DNA of 64,000 nucleotides from Zhengella mangrovi (GTDB lineage Bacteria > Pseudomonadota > Alphaproteobacteria > Rhizobiales > Rhizobiaceae): positions 248,001 to 312,000 of the forward strand of contig NZ_PDVP01000003.1 of assembly GCF_002727065.1 (NCBI RefSeq), given 5' to 3'. Below the pieces are notes generated by a model. The model searched no databases, was not told the origin of the DNA, and saw nothing but the letters and a program-made list of their open reading frames with translations. Below, one piece after another: positions 54,509 to 62,617 of the stretch (position 1 is the stretch's first letter; each line of letters starts with the position of its first letter). The translations under genes and the position numbers were made by a program.

Positions 54509-55480
54509 TCAGTTCGAGAACAGGCCTTCCACGATCGGCTTGATCTCGTCGTTGACGTTCTTCAGCACCGCTTCCTTGGCTTTCGCCTGGAAGGCCGCGC
54601 CGTCCACCTCGACGAAGGTCATGCCCTTGCCCTCGAGGAAGGCGCGGTCTTCGGCCAGTGACTTGTTGAACAGGTCACGCTCGTAGGCCTGGGCGATCTT
54701 CGCCGCCTCCATCACCGCGTCCTGGTCTTCCTTGGACAGCTTGTTCCAGGTGCTTTCGGCAATCGTCAGGTAGATCCAGGAACGCACGTGCTCGGTCATG
54801 TTCACGTATTTCTGCACCTCGTAGAAGTTGGCCGAGCGGATCAGCGCCAGCGGGTTCTCCTGCGATTCGATCGTGCCGTTCTGCAGCGAGGTGAAGACCT
54901 CCGAGAAAGCCATCGGGCCGGGGTTGGCGCCCAGTGCCTTCCAGACGTCGACGAACAGCGGCACGTTCGGCACGCGCATCTTCAGGCCGTTCAGGTCGTC
55001 GGGCGACTTGATCGGGCGGTTGGAGGTCAGGTCGCGCGGGCCACGGGCGAAATAGGCGATCGGGCGGATCTGCACCTTCTCGATGATCTGCTGCTTGATC
55101 TTGTCGCCGATCTCGCCGGAAGCCACCTCGTCCATGTGCTCGATGGACTTGTAGGCATACGGGACAGCCAGAAGCGCCGCCATCGGCGCCCAGTTCTGCA
55201 GGCTCTCGCCGGTGATCGTCATGTCGACGGTGCCAAGCTGCATGCCGTTGATGAGATCGATTTCCTTGCCGAGCGACTCGTTGGGATAGACCTCGACCTC
55301 GATGCGCCCATCGGTCAGGCGCTTCAGTTCCTCGCCGAACTTGAGCGAGGCAAGGTGCCAGGGGTTCTGCTCATTGGCCAGGTGGCCGAGCTTGAGCGTC
55401 ATGTCGGCCGCCATGGCCGTGCCGGCCAGCATGCCCGCGGCAATGGCCGCGAGGACGGTTTTTCCGAGGGTTTTCAGCAT
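54509..55480 (-). CDS. TRAP transporter substrate-binding protein (DctP family)
   Basis: Periplasmic receptor of 323 residues with a signal peptide (1-24, ending AMAAD). The carboxylate-binding Arg is in LKMRVPN near residue 167, and the family segment ENPLALIRSANFYEVQKYVNMTEH lies near residue 210. The layout fits the uronate/aldonate-binding DctP branch. The neighbouring dehydrogenase and mannonate genes support a sugar-acid ligand, though which one cannot be read from the sequence. Confidence 0.92.
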   Translation of the reverse strand: MLKTLGKTVLAAIAAGMLAGTAMAADMTLKLGHLANEQNPWHLASLKFGEELKRLTDGRIEVEVYPNESLGKEIDLINGMQLGTVDMTITGESLQNWAPMAALLAVPYAYKSIEHMDEVASGEIGDKIKQQIIEKVQIRPIAYFARGPRDLTSNRPIKSPDDLNGLKMRVPNVPLFVDVWKALGANPGPMAFSEVFTSLQNGTIESQENPLALIRSANFYEVQKYVNMTEHVRSWIYLTIAESTWNKLSKEDQDAVMEAAKIAQAYERDLFNKSLAEDRAFLEGKGMTFVEVDGAAFQAKAKEAVLKNVNDEIKPIVEGLFSN

Positions 55481-55529
55481 GGTCTCCTCCTTTGCTGACA
55501 GGATGGGTTGCAGGGGTTCAGATGGCGGT

Positions 55530-56234
55530 TCAGGATTGAACCGCTTCTTCGAAGTACTCGGGCCGGCTGCCGGCGATGGCCGGCAGATCGTTCAGGATTT
55601 CGCGCAGGTGGGCGCGCATGGCCCGTTCCGCGGCATCCGGGTTCTGACCGGAAATGCCGTCAACGATGGCGGTGTGCTGCTCGACGAGCTTGTCCATGGG
55701 AAAGCGCTGGGCGGAGAGATGGCGCACGCGGTCCATCTGCGCCTTGACACCCTCCACCACGTTCCAGGCATAGGCCTTGCCTGCGCCATCGGCGAGCGCG
55801 CGGTGGAACCGTTCGTCCAGTTCGATGAAGCGCAGCCAGTCGCCGGCGCCCGCGGCCTTTGCCTGCGCCGCCAGCAACCCGCGCAATTCCTCTTCCAGGC
55901 CCGAAACCGGGGCCTGCGCCAGCTGGCGCACGATGTCGGCCTCGATGGCCTCGCGCACGAAGCGCGCATCCATCACCGAGGGAACCGCGATCTTGCGGAC
56001 GAACGTGCCCCGCTGCGGCCGGATTTCCAGCAGGCCCTCTTCGGCGAGCTTGATGAAGGCTTCCCGCACGGGCTGGCGGCTGACGGCATAGTCGCCGGCG
56101 ATTTCGGTCTCTGAAATGCGCGTGCCCGGCTCCAGCTCGGAGCGGATGATCCGCTCGCGCAACAGGCGGTAGACCTGCGGGCCGACGGCCGCGCCCGTGT
56201 CCAACTGTCTGTGCAGCGGTTGCTGGATGGTCAT
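55530..56234 (-). CDS. GntR-family (FadR/FCD subgroup) regulator of the sugar-acid locus
   Basis: A 234-residue GntR protein. The winged-helix lies at about residues 15-75 (GTRISETEIAGDYAVSRQPVREAFIKLAEEGLLEIRPQRGTFV is typical) and an FCD ligand domain at about 85-225, with metal-site candidates in ELDERFHRAL and EQHTAIVDGI. The ATG at 56234 is served by AGGAGG. It lies between the TRAP operon and the divergent uxuA genes, as local regulators of hexuronate genes do. Confidence 0.9.
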   Translation of the reverse strand: MTIQQPLHRQLDTGAAVGPQVYRLLRERIIRSELEPGTRISETEIAGDYAVSRQPVREAFIKLAEEGLLEIRPQRGTFVRKIAVPSVMDARFVREAIEADIVRQLAQAPVSGLEEELRGLLAAQAKAAGAGDWLRFIELDERFHRALADGAGKAYAWNVVEGVKAQMDRVRHLSAQRFPMDKLVEQHTAIVDGISGQNPDAAERAMRAHLREILNDLPAIAGSRPEYFEEAVQS

Positions 56235-56266
56235 TGCGCTGAATTCCTCCTGCAATACCGGCTACA

Positions 56267-56281
56267 CCATACTTCCATACT
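56267..56281. promoter_or_regulatory. Candidate operator in the GntR-uxuA divergent region
   Basis: Direct repeat CCATACT-T-CCATACT (8-base period) in the short region between the GntR gene and uxuA. No clean FadR-type palindrome was seen, so this is the best candidate binding site. Confidence 0.3.
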
Positions 56282-56364
56282 AGTCAACACGAACGGAGAC
56301 TGGTATGCAGAACGGACCGGGCATGCGGCGGACCGCATCGACTGGTGCAAGCGAGGAGAGCGTG

Positions 56365-57582
56365 ATGAAGCAGACGTGGCGTTGGTTTGGACCCAGGGAT
56401 CTCGTGTCGGTGGACGACATGATGCAGGCCGGGGTCGAAGGGGTCGTCACGGCGCTTCATCACGTCCCCACCGGCGCGGTCTGGTCACCGGAAGAGATCG
56501 CCCGCCGGCAGGAGGAGATCGCCCGGATGTCCGACGGTGCAGGTTCCGGCCTGACCTGGGAGGTCGCCGAAAGCCTGCCGGTGTCCGAGGACATCAAGAA
56601 GCAGCAGGGCGACTGGCGCGAGCACATCGCGAACTACAAGGAAAGCCTGCACAATCTCGCCGCTGCCGGTGTCGAGACGATCTGCTACAATTTCATGCCG
56701 GTGCTCGACTGGACACGCACGGACCTCAACTGGCGCCTGCCCTCGGGCGCCACCTGCATGCGCTTCGACTACATCGATTTCGCCGCCTTCGACATTCATG
56801 TCCTCAGGCGCGAAAACGCAACGTTCGACTTTCCGGAAGACGTCGTGGAAGAGGCCGCCCGCCGCCATGCGGCCATGAACGAGGACGATCGCCAGGCCCT
56901 CGCCCGCAACGTCGTCTTCGGCCTGCCCGGCGCGGCCGAGCACTTCACGCTCGACGACGTCCGCCGCCATATCGGCGAATATGCCGACATATCGCCGGAC
57001 CGCCTGCGCAGCCATTTCATCGATTTCCTCTCCGAGGTCGCACCGGTGGCCGAAGACCTGGGGCTGCGGCTGTGCTGCCACCCGGACGATCCGCCCTTCG
57101 ACCTGCTCGGCCTGCCCCGGGTCATGTCCACCGAGGCCGACTACGCCGCGATCATGGACGCTGTGGATACGCCGGCCAACGGCATCACGCTTTGCACCGG
57201 CTCGCTCGGCGCCCGTCCCGACAACGATCTGCCCGGCATGATGCAGCGGCTTGGCCACCGGGTCCATTTCCTGCATCTGCGCAACGTCAAGCGCGATACC
57301 GCGGCGCTGCGCGGGTCGTTCTACGAGGCCGAACACCTTGGCGGCGACACCGACATGGTGGCCGTGCTGGCCGCCGCGCTCGCCGAGGAACAACGCCGCA
57401 AGGCGCAAGGCCGTGCCGACTGGTCCATTCCCATGCGCCCGGACCACGGCCAGGACATCCTCGACGACCTGAAGCGCAAGGCCCAGCCGGGCTACCCGGC
57501 CATCGGGCGCCTGAAGGGGCTGGCGGAACTGCGCGGCATCATGGCCGCCCTCTCCCATCCCGCGCTCGGGCGGCCGGCATGA
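56365..57582 (+). CDS. uxuA: Mannonate dehydratase
   Basis: Dehydrates D-mannonate to 2-keto-3-deoxygluconate. It has 405 residues. Features are MKQTWRWFGPRDLVS at the N-terminus, CYNFMPVLDWTRTDLNW near residue 111, the metal-site segment CCHPDDPPFDLLG near residue 236 and HFLHLRNVKRD near residue 302, with MRPDHGQDI near the C-terminus. The ATG at 56365 has GAGGAGAG before it; an upstream ATG at 56305 would add 20 residues not seen in the family. The stop overlaps the next gene's start. Confidence 0.94.
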   Translation: MKQTWRWFGPRDLVSVDDMMQAGVEGVVTALHHVPTGAVWSPEEIARRQEEIARMSDGAGSGLTWEVAESLPVSEDIKKQQGDWREHIANYKESLHNLAAAGVETICYNFMPVLDWTRTDLNWRLPSGATCMRFDYIDFAAFDIHVLRRENATFDFPEDVVEEAARRHAAMNEDDRQALARNVVFGLPGAAEHFTLDDVRRHIGEYADISPDRLRSHFIDFLSEVAPVAEDLGLRLCCHPDDPPFDLLGLPRVMSTEADYAAIMDAVDTPANGITLCTGSLGARPDNDLPGMMQRLGHRVHFLHLRNVKRDTAALRGSFYEAEHLGGDTDMVAVLAAALAEEQRRKAQGRADWSIPMRPDHGQDILDDLKRKAQPGYPAIGRLKGLAELRGIMAALSHPALGRPA

Positions 57583-59057
57583 GCGCCAGGCGCCTGACGA
57601 CGCTGGCCGACGTCACCGGTCCGGCCGCCCTGCCGGGCTACGACCCGGCGGCCCACGGTTGCGGCATCGTGCATCTCGGTGCCGGCGCCTTTCACCGCGC
57701 CCACCAGGCCGTCTGCACCGACGACGCGCTGGCACGCTCCGGCGGCGACTGGCGCATCGTCGGGGTCAGCCTTCGCGGCACCGGGGTCGCCGATGCCCTG
57801 AACCCGCAGAACGGCCTCTACACGCTGATCGAGCGCGGCGCCGAGGGCACCCGCGCACGCGTCCTCGCCAGCATCGACCGCGTGGTGGCCGCCTCGCGCG
57901 ACCGCACCGCGCTGCTCGCCGCCATGACCGATCCGCGAACCCGCATCGTCTCGCTCACCGTCACCGAGAAGGCCTATGGCATCGACCGGACCGCCATGGA
58001 TGCCGACGCCGGGCATCCGGCCGTCGCGGCGGACCTGCTGCATCCGCACGCACCGCAGGGCGTGCTGGGCCTGATCGTCGAAGGCCTGCGGCTGCGTCGC
58101 ATCGCCGGCACCCCGCCGTTCACCGTGCTATGCTGTGACAACCTGCCCGACAACGGCGCCCTGCTCGCAGCCGGTGTGGTCGGCTTTGCGCGGCGGATCG
58201 ACCCGGACCTTGCCGAATGGATCGCCGGCAACGTCGCCTTTCCCTCGTCCATGGTCGACCGCATCACCCCGGCCGCGACAGACGAAACCCGCGCCGAGGC
58301 CGGCCGACAGACCGGCTGCGACGATCACGGCGCCATCGAGACGGAAGCTTTCACCCAGTGGGTGATCGAGGACCGTTTTCCCGCAGGCCGTCCCGACTGG
58401 GAAGCCGGCGGCGCACTCTTCGTTGCCGACGTGAAGCCCTACGAGCAGATGAAACTGCGCATGCTGAACGGCGCTCATTCCATGCTCGCCTATGCCGGCT
58501 TCCTGTCGGGCCACGTCCATGTCCGCGACGTCATGGGCAACGCGGCTCTTGTCAAGCTCATCGAACGCCACATGCGCGCGGCGGCTGCCACGCTGCCGCC
58601 GCTGCAAGGCATCGACCTCGAGACCTATCGCGCCGACCTGCTCGCCCGCTTCGGAAATCCGGCGATTGCTCACCAGACGTTCCAGATCGCCATGGACGGC
58701 ACGGAGAAGCTGCCGCAGCGCATTCTCGGCCCGGCCGCCGAAACGCTGGCGACCGGCGGCAATCTTCGCCCCTTCGCCTTCGCCGTGGCCGCGTGGATGC
58801 GCTATTGCTTGGGACGCGGAGAAGACGGCACGTCCTATGCCCTGCGCGATCCCCGCGAGGCCGGGATAGCATCCGCTGTCGACGGCAAGGCCACGGCGGA
58901 GGGGATCAGCGCGGCGCTGCACGCGCTTCCCGGCCTGTTCCCGCAGCCCCTCTCCACCGACCCGTCCTGGCGGGCCGCGGTGACCGATGCGCTGGCAACC
59001 ATGCTGCGCGTCGGCATGGCGGCCGCCATCGACCGAGAGGCCGGCACGCTTTCCTGA
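57579..59057 (+). CDS. uxuB: Mannitol dehydrogenase-family fructuronate reductase
   Basis: Polyol-specific long-chain dehydrogenase of 492 residues that interconverts D-fructuronate and D-mannonate with NAD. The cofactor motif is GIVHLGAGAFHRAHQ near residue 27. The catalytic KxxxxNxxH pattern appears as KLRMLNGAH near residue 290. The start overlaps the uxuA stop by 4 bases (ATGA), which supports the fructuronate role over mannitol. Confidence 0.9.
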   Translation: MSARRLTTLADVTGPAALPGYDPAAHGCGIVHLGAGAFHRAHQAVCTDDALARSGGDWRIVGVSLRGTGVADALNPQNGLYTLIERGAEGTRARVLASIDRVVAASRDRTALLAAMTDPRTRIVSLTVTEKAYGIDRTAMDADAGHPAVAADLLHPHAPQGVLGLIVEGLRLRRIAGTPPFTVLCCDNLPDNGALLAAGVVGFARRIDPDLAEWIAGNVAFPSSMVDRITPAATDETRAEAGRQTGCDDHGAIETEAFTQWVIEDRFPAGRPDWEAGGALFVADVKPYEQMKLRMLNGAHSMLAYAGFLSGHVHVRDVMGNAALVKLIERHMRAAAATLPPLQGIDLETYRADLLARFGNPAIAHQTFQIAMDGTEKLPQRILGPAAETLATGGNLRPFAFAVAAWMRYCLGRGEDGTSYALRDPREAGIASAVDGKATAEGISAALHALPGLFPQPLSTDPSWRAAVTDALATMLRVGMAAAIDREAGTLS

Positions 59058-59083
59058 CCAGCTGTTCGCAAGGAACCGGATCC

Positions 59084-60145
59084 ATGACCGATCGCCGTTT
59101 CAACCGCGCCGACCTTCTTAGCCTCGCCCGTAACCTGCTGTCGGCAGGCGGCATGGCCGCCGAAAAGGCCGGTATCGTGGCCGAATTGCTGGTGCGAACC
59201 GACGAGATCGGCGTCACCACCCATGGCATTTCCATGGTGCCATACTACCTGCCGGAACTGAAAAGCGGCGCCATGCGCACCGACGGCACCCATGAAATCG
59301 TCCGCGACACCGGCGTCACCATGGTCTGGGACGGAGCCTACCTGCCGGGTCACTGGCTGATGAACCAGGCGATCGAAGCCGCCATGCCGCGTGCCCGCGA
59401 CCATGGCATGGCCTCCATCGCCATTCGCCGCAGCCATCACATCGGCTGCCTGTCGACGCTGACCCGCATGGCCGCCGACGAGGGCCTGGTCTGCATGATC
59501 ATGACGTCAGATCCCTCCGGCCGCTGGGTCGCGCCCTATGGCGGGACCGATCCCGTACTGACGCCCAACCCCTGGGCCATCGGCTATCCCGGCGGCGATC
59601 ATCCGGTGCTGATCGACACCTGCGCCTCCATCACCACCGTGTCCAAGGTGCGCGAACACATCAATTCCGGCACCCGGTTCGAGCATCCCTGGATGCTCGA
59701 CGGCCAGGGGCACGCGACCACCGATCCGGCGGTCGTCAACAAGGTCCCGAAAGGCACCATCCTGCCCGTGGGCGGCATGGACCACGGCCACAAGGGCTTC
59801 GCCATGGCGCTGATGGTCGAGATGTTCACCCAGGCGCTGGCCGGGCATGGCCGCGCCGAACACCCGACGCAATGGGGCGCCAACGTCTTCCTGCAGGTCA
59901 TCGACCCGGCGGCCTTCGCGGGCGCAGACGCCTTCGTTTCCCAGGTCGAGACGCTCAACGACGCCTGCCGCGCCAGCCGTCCGGCGCAAGGGTTTTCCGG
60001 CGTTCGCATTCCGGGCGACCGTGCGGCCGCAAGCCTGGCGGCCACCGCCCGCAGCGGCGTGCGCGTGCCGGATGAGGTCTGGACCCGCGTATCGGCCAGC
60101 GCCGCCGACCTCGCCATTCCCCTGCCGGCGCCACTGGCAGCCTGA
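59084..60145 (+). CDS. Ldh2/YiaK-family NAD(P)-dependent 2-oxoacid reductase
   Basis: A 353-residue member of the malate/L-lactate dehydrogenase 2 family. Motifs are VRTDEIGVTTHGISMVPYYL near residue 37, IAIRRSHHIGCL near residue 113 and GGMDHGHKGFAMALMVE near residue 226. The family includes 2,3-diketo-L-gulonate reductase (YiaK), which in E. coli sits beside the YiaMNO TRAP transporter. With uxuA, uxuB and a TRAP system here, a sugar-acid substrate is more likely than malate or lactate. AAGGAACCGG precedes the start. Confidence 0.87.
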   Translation: MTDRRFNRADLLSLARNLLSAGGMAAEKAGIVAELLVRTDEIGVTTHGISMVPYYLPELKSGAMRTDGTHEIVRDTGVTMVWDGAYLPGHWLMNQAIEAAMPRARDHGMASIAIRRSHHIGCLSTLTRMAADEGLVCMIMTSDPSGRWVAPYGGTDPVLTPNPWAIGYPGGDHPVLIDTCASITTVSKVREHINSGTRFEHPWMLDGQGHATTDPAVVNKVPKGTILPVGGMDHGHKGFAMALMVEMFTQALAGHGRAEHPTQWGANVFLQVIDPAAFAGADAFVSQVETLNDACRASRPAQGFSGVRIPGDRAAASLAATARSGVRVPDEVWTRVSASAADLAIPLPAPLAA

Positions 60146-60244
60146 TTCGCCGCAAACGGCGATACATGCATCCCGTCGCGCCGACCGAAGCATGTCCGCG
60201 CGACGTTGCATTGCGCCAGCGCCCTGTCTTCGTGATCTTGTGCA

Positions 60245-60290
60245 AGTCCCGAAGCGAAACCGGTTCCCAGGTCCGCAGGATTTGCTCTAG
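60245..60290. repeat. Copy 2 of the dispersed rhizobial-type intergenic repeat
   Basis: Contains CCCGAAGCGAAACCGGTTCC, followed by CCAGGTCCGCAGGATTTGCT and a final CTAG. It is inverted relative to the copy at 46198-46247 (28 of 39 identical bases without gaps). The surrounding 60146-60423 region has no gene; a 6-base-pair hairpin without a T tract (60147-60162) follows the reductase gene. Confidence 0.62.
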
Positions 60291-60423
60291 GGTCGAAACC
60301 TGATGGGAAGGCGGCCGGCGACTCGTTCGGCGGCCGCAACGGCCACGTTCCTGCTGGTCGTTCCCGCCCTCGTGTTCCAGTTCAGGATCGTGACCGGCCC
60401 GGAGCCGGTGGAGTGAGACGCTG

Positions 60424-62136
60424 ATGTCCCAATCGTTCGGTTTCGCAGACACCATGAACCCCGCCATCCGCAAGGGCGCGCCCGCGCGGGATGCCGTTCC
60501 GGACAAGGACTGGTGGCGCGGTGCGGTGATCTACCAGATCTACCCGCGCTCTTACCAGGACAGCAATGGCGACGGAATCGGCGACCTGACCGGCATTCGC
60601 CAGCGTCTGGGCCACATTGCCGAACTCGGCGCCGACGCCATCTGGATTTCCCCCTTCTTCGCCTCGCCGATGAAGGATTTCGGCTACGACGTCTCCGATT
60701 ACACCGCCGTCGATCCGATGTTCGGCAGCATCGAGGATTTCCAGGCGCTGGTGGAGGACGCCCATGCACTCGGCCTGAAGGTCATGATCGACCAGGTCCT
60801 GTCGCACACCTCCGACCGTCATCCCTGGTTCATCGAAAGCCGTTCCAGCCGCCACAATGCCAGGTCCGACTGGTATGTCTGGGCCGACCCCAAGCCGGAC
60901 GGCACGCCGCCCAACAACTGGCTCGCCATTTTCGGCGGCAGCGCCTGGCAATGGGATACGACCAGGTGCCAGTATTACCTGCACAATTTCCTCGACAGCC
61001 AGCCCGACCTCAACTTCCACAATCGCGACGTCCAGGACGCGCTGCTGGACACGGTCCGGTTCTGGCTCGATCTCGGCGTCGACGGTTTCCGCCTCGACAC
61101 CATCAATTTCTATTTCCATTCGCAGGGGCTTGAGGACAACCCGGCGCTCCCGCCCGAGGAACGCGACGATTCCACGGCCCCCTCGGTCAATCCGTACAAT
61201 TTCCAGAACCACGTCCACGACAAGAGCCAGCCGGAAAACATCGCGTTCCTGGAGCGCTTCCGTGCCCTGCTCGATGAATATCCGGCCGCCACTGCCGTCG
61301 GCGAAGTGGGCGACGCCCAGCGCGGCCAGGAACTCATGGCCGCCTACACTGCGGGCGAGCGCCGGGTGCACATGTGCTATTCCTTCGAATTCCTGTCGAG
61401 CACCCTGCCCTCGCCGGCCCATATCGGCGCGGTGGTGACGGATTTCTTCGACGCGGCCCCGGATGGCTGGCCCTGCTGGGCCTTCTCCAACCACGACGTG
61501 GAACGCCATGCCAGCCGCTGGACCTCGGACCTGCCGGAACCGATGCGCCTGGCGCGGCAGAAACTGCTCGCCGGCGTGCTGCTCACGCTGCGCGGCTCAG
61601 CCTGCCTTTACCAGGGAGAGGAACTGGGACTGCCCGAGGCGGACCTGTCGTTCGAGGACCTGCAGGATCCCTACGGCATCCGCTTCTGGCCCAAGTTCAA
61701 GGGCCGCGACGGTTGCCGCACGCCGATGGTATGGACCGCCCAAGGGGCGAACGGCGGTTTTTCCACAGCCGCGCGGCCATGGTTGCCGGTCCCTGCGGAC
61801 CATCTTCCGCTCGCCGTCTCCGAACAGGCCGGAAGGCCGGACAGCCTGCTGGAATTCTATCGTCACCTGCTCGCCTTCAGGCGCGATCACCCGGCCCTGG
61901 CGAAAGGCGGCTTCACGGTCCTGGATCTCGGGCCGGAACTGCTCGCCTTCCGGCGCGATCTCGACGCCGAAAGCCTGCTCTGCGTCTTCAATTTCGCCAC
62001 CGCACGCACGGCCGTCGACCTTCCGGGAAGCATGACGGCCCGGAGCCTGGACGGGCACGGCTTTGGCGGCACGCTGCACGCAAACACGCTGACGATTGAC
62101 GGGCTTGACGGCTGGGTCGGCAGGCTGGACGCCTGA
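60424..62136 (+). CDS. aglA: GH13 alpha-glucosidase
   Basis: Glycoside hydrolase family 13 enzyme of 570 residues that cleaves alpha-glucosidic bonds in short sugars such as sucrose, maltose or trehalulose. Conserved blocks are VMIDQVLSHTS near residue 120, GVDGFRLDTINFY with the Asp nucleophile near residue 222, the acid/base Glu in AVGEVGDAQ near residue 294, and AFSNHDVERH near residue 355. No signal peptide is seen, so it is cytoplasmic. No sugar ABC genes are present within the window. Confidence 0.92.
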   Translation: MSQSFGFADTMNPAIRKGAPARDAVPDKDWWRGAVIYQIYPRSYQDSNGDGIGDLTGIRQRLGHIAELGADAIWISPFFASPMKDFGYDVSDYTAVDPMFGSIEDFQALVEDAHALGLKVMIDQVLSHTSDRHPWFIESRSSRHNARSDWYVWADPKPDGTPPNNWLAIFGGSAWQWDTTRCQYYLHNFLDSQPDLNFHNRDVQDALLDTVRFWLDLGVDGFRLDTINFYFHSQGLEDNPALPPEERDDSTAPSVNPYNFQNHVHDKSQPENIAFLERFRALLDEYPAATAVGEVGDAQRGQELMAAYTAGERRVHMCYSFEFLSSTLPSPAHIGAVVTDFFDAAPDGWPCWAFSNHDVERHASRWTSDLPEPMRLARQKLLAGVLLTLRGSACLYQGEELGLPEADLSFEDLQDPYGIRFWPKFKGRDGCRTPMVWTAQGANGGFSTAARPWLPVPADHLPLAVSEQAGRPDSLLEFYRHLLAFRRDHPALAKGGFTVLDLGPELLAFRRDLDAESLLCVFNFATARTAVDLPGSMTARSLDGHGFGGTLHANTLTIDGLDGWVGRLDA

Positions 62137-62158
62137 CCGGTCCCGGAGCAGGCGACAT

Positions 62159-62188
62159 CCGGGGCGGGCGGAGCGGGCACCGCCCCGG
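62159..62188. terminator. Strong GC hairpin between convergent genes, possible terminator
   Basis: Perfect 9-base-pair stem CCGGGGCGG / CCGCCCCGG with a 12-base loop, between the alpha-glucosidase gene and the convergent small gene. It lacks a T tract, so termination is uncertain. Confidence 0.4.
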
Positions 62189-62202
62189 ACCATGGGCGGA
62201 CG

Positions 62203-62310
62203 TCAGCGATCGCCGCCCGGATCATCGAAGTTGAACTTGTAGGCGCCGTAGAGAAGCACTGCCACGAAACAGGACCCGATGCCGACGACGATGAGTTCGA
62301 GCAAAGCCAT
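62203..62310 (-). CDS. Predicted 35-residue single-pass membrane protein
   Basis: Small open frame MALLELIVVGIGSCFVAVLL, continuing YGAYKFNFDDPGGDR. One hydrophobic helix covers about residues 4-24, with a charged C-terminal tail. GGGAG lies 9 bases upstream of the ATG at 62310. It follows the DUF465 gene by 20 bases on the same strand, so the two are probably co-transcribed. No family is recognised; the clean ribosome-binding site and helix argue that it is real. Confidence 0.55.
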   Translation of the reverse strand: MALLELIVVGIGSCFVAVLLYGAYKFNFDDPGGDR

Positions 62311-62330
62311 GATCTTGCACTCCCTGTCGG

Positions 62331-62513
62331 TCAGGCGGTTGCACTGCCGCTGAGGCGCGCCTCGACGGCCGCAATGCGTTCCCGCACCTTCAGCCTCAGT
62401 TTCTTCAGGGCCTGGATGCGCAGGCTGTCTGGCAGCGGGCGCTTTTCCTCGTGCTGGATCTTGGCTTCCAGGATCGAGTGGCGGGACCACAGGGCACTCA
62501 GGTGATTCAGCAT
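62331..62513 (-). CDS. YdcH/DUF465-family small coiled-coil protein
   Basis: A 60-residue protein of the DUF465 (YdcH) family: HLSALWSRHSILEAKIQHEE at the start, then PLPDSLRIQALKKLRLKVRERI, forming two helices likely to make an antiparallel coiled coil. The function of the family is unknown. CAAACTGGAAACGGAGGTCC supplies the ribosome-binding site. It is divergent from the OxyR-like gene. Confidence 0.86.
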   Translation of the reverse strand: MLNHLSALWSRHSILEAKIQHEEKRPLPDSLRIQALKKLRLKVRERIAAVEARLSGSATA

Positions 62514-62596
62514 GGACAGGACCTCCGTTTCCAGTTTGCAGCAGGACGAAGGTGGGAATGCTTGCTTGATAGAACCAATTCATTGTCTATATCCTA

Positions 62597-62617
62597 CCGA
62601 TAGCTTCTTGTTATCGG
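62597..62617. promoter_or_regulatory. Inverted repeat in the DUF465-LysR divergent region
   Basis: CCGATA-N9-TATCGG, perfect 6-base arms ending at the base before the LysR-type ATG. Within it, ATAG-N7-TTAT (62600-62614) resembles one half of an OxyR site, and CTAT lies at 62587-62590. Autoregulation of the LysR gene is plausible. Confidence 0.4.

Noticed and set aside
58217-59083. A long upstream extension of the Ldh2-family gene through uxuB in another frame
   Set aside because: uxuB is well supported in its own frame, and the reductase has a ribosome-binding site immediately before 59084.
56365-60145. Assignment of the three-gene unit to mannitol and malate metabolism
   Set aside because: uxuA directly upstream, the overlapping start of the dehydrogenase gene and the adjacent TRAP and idonate genes fit hexuronate and aldonate use better than mannitol or malate.
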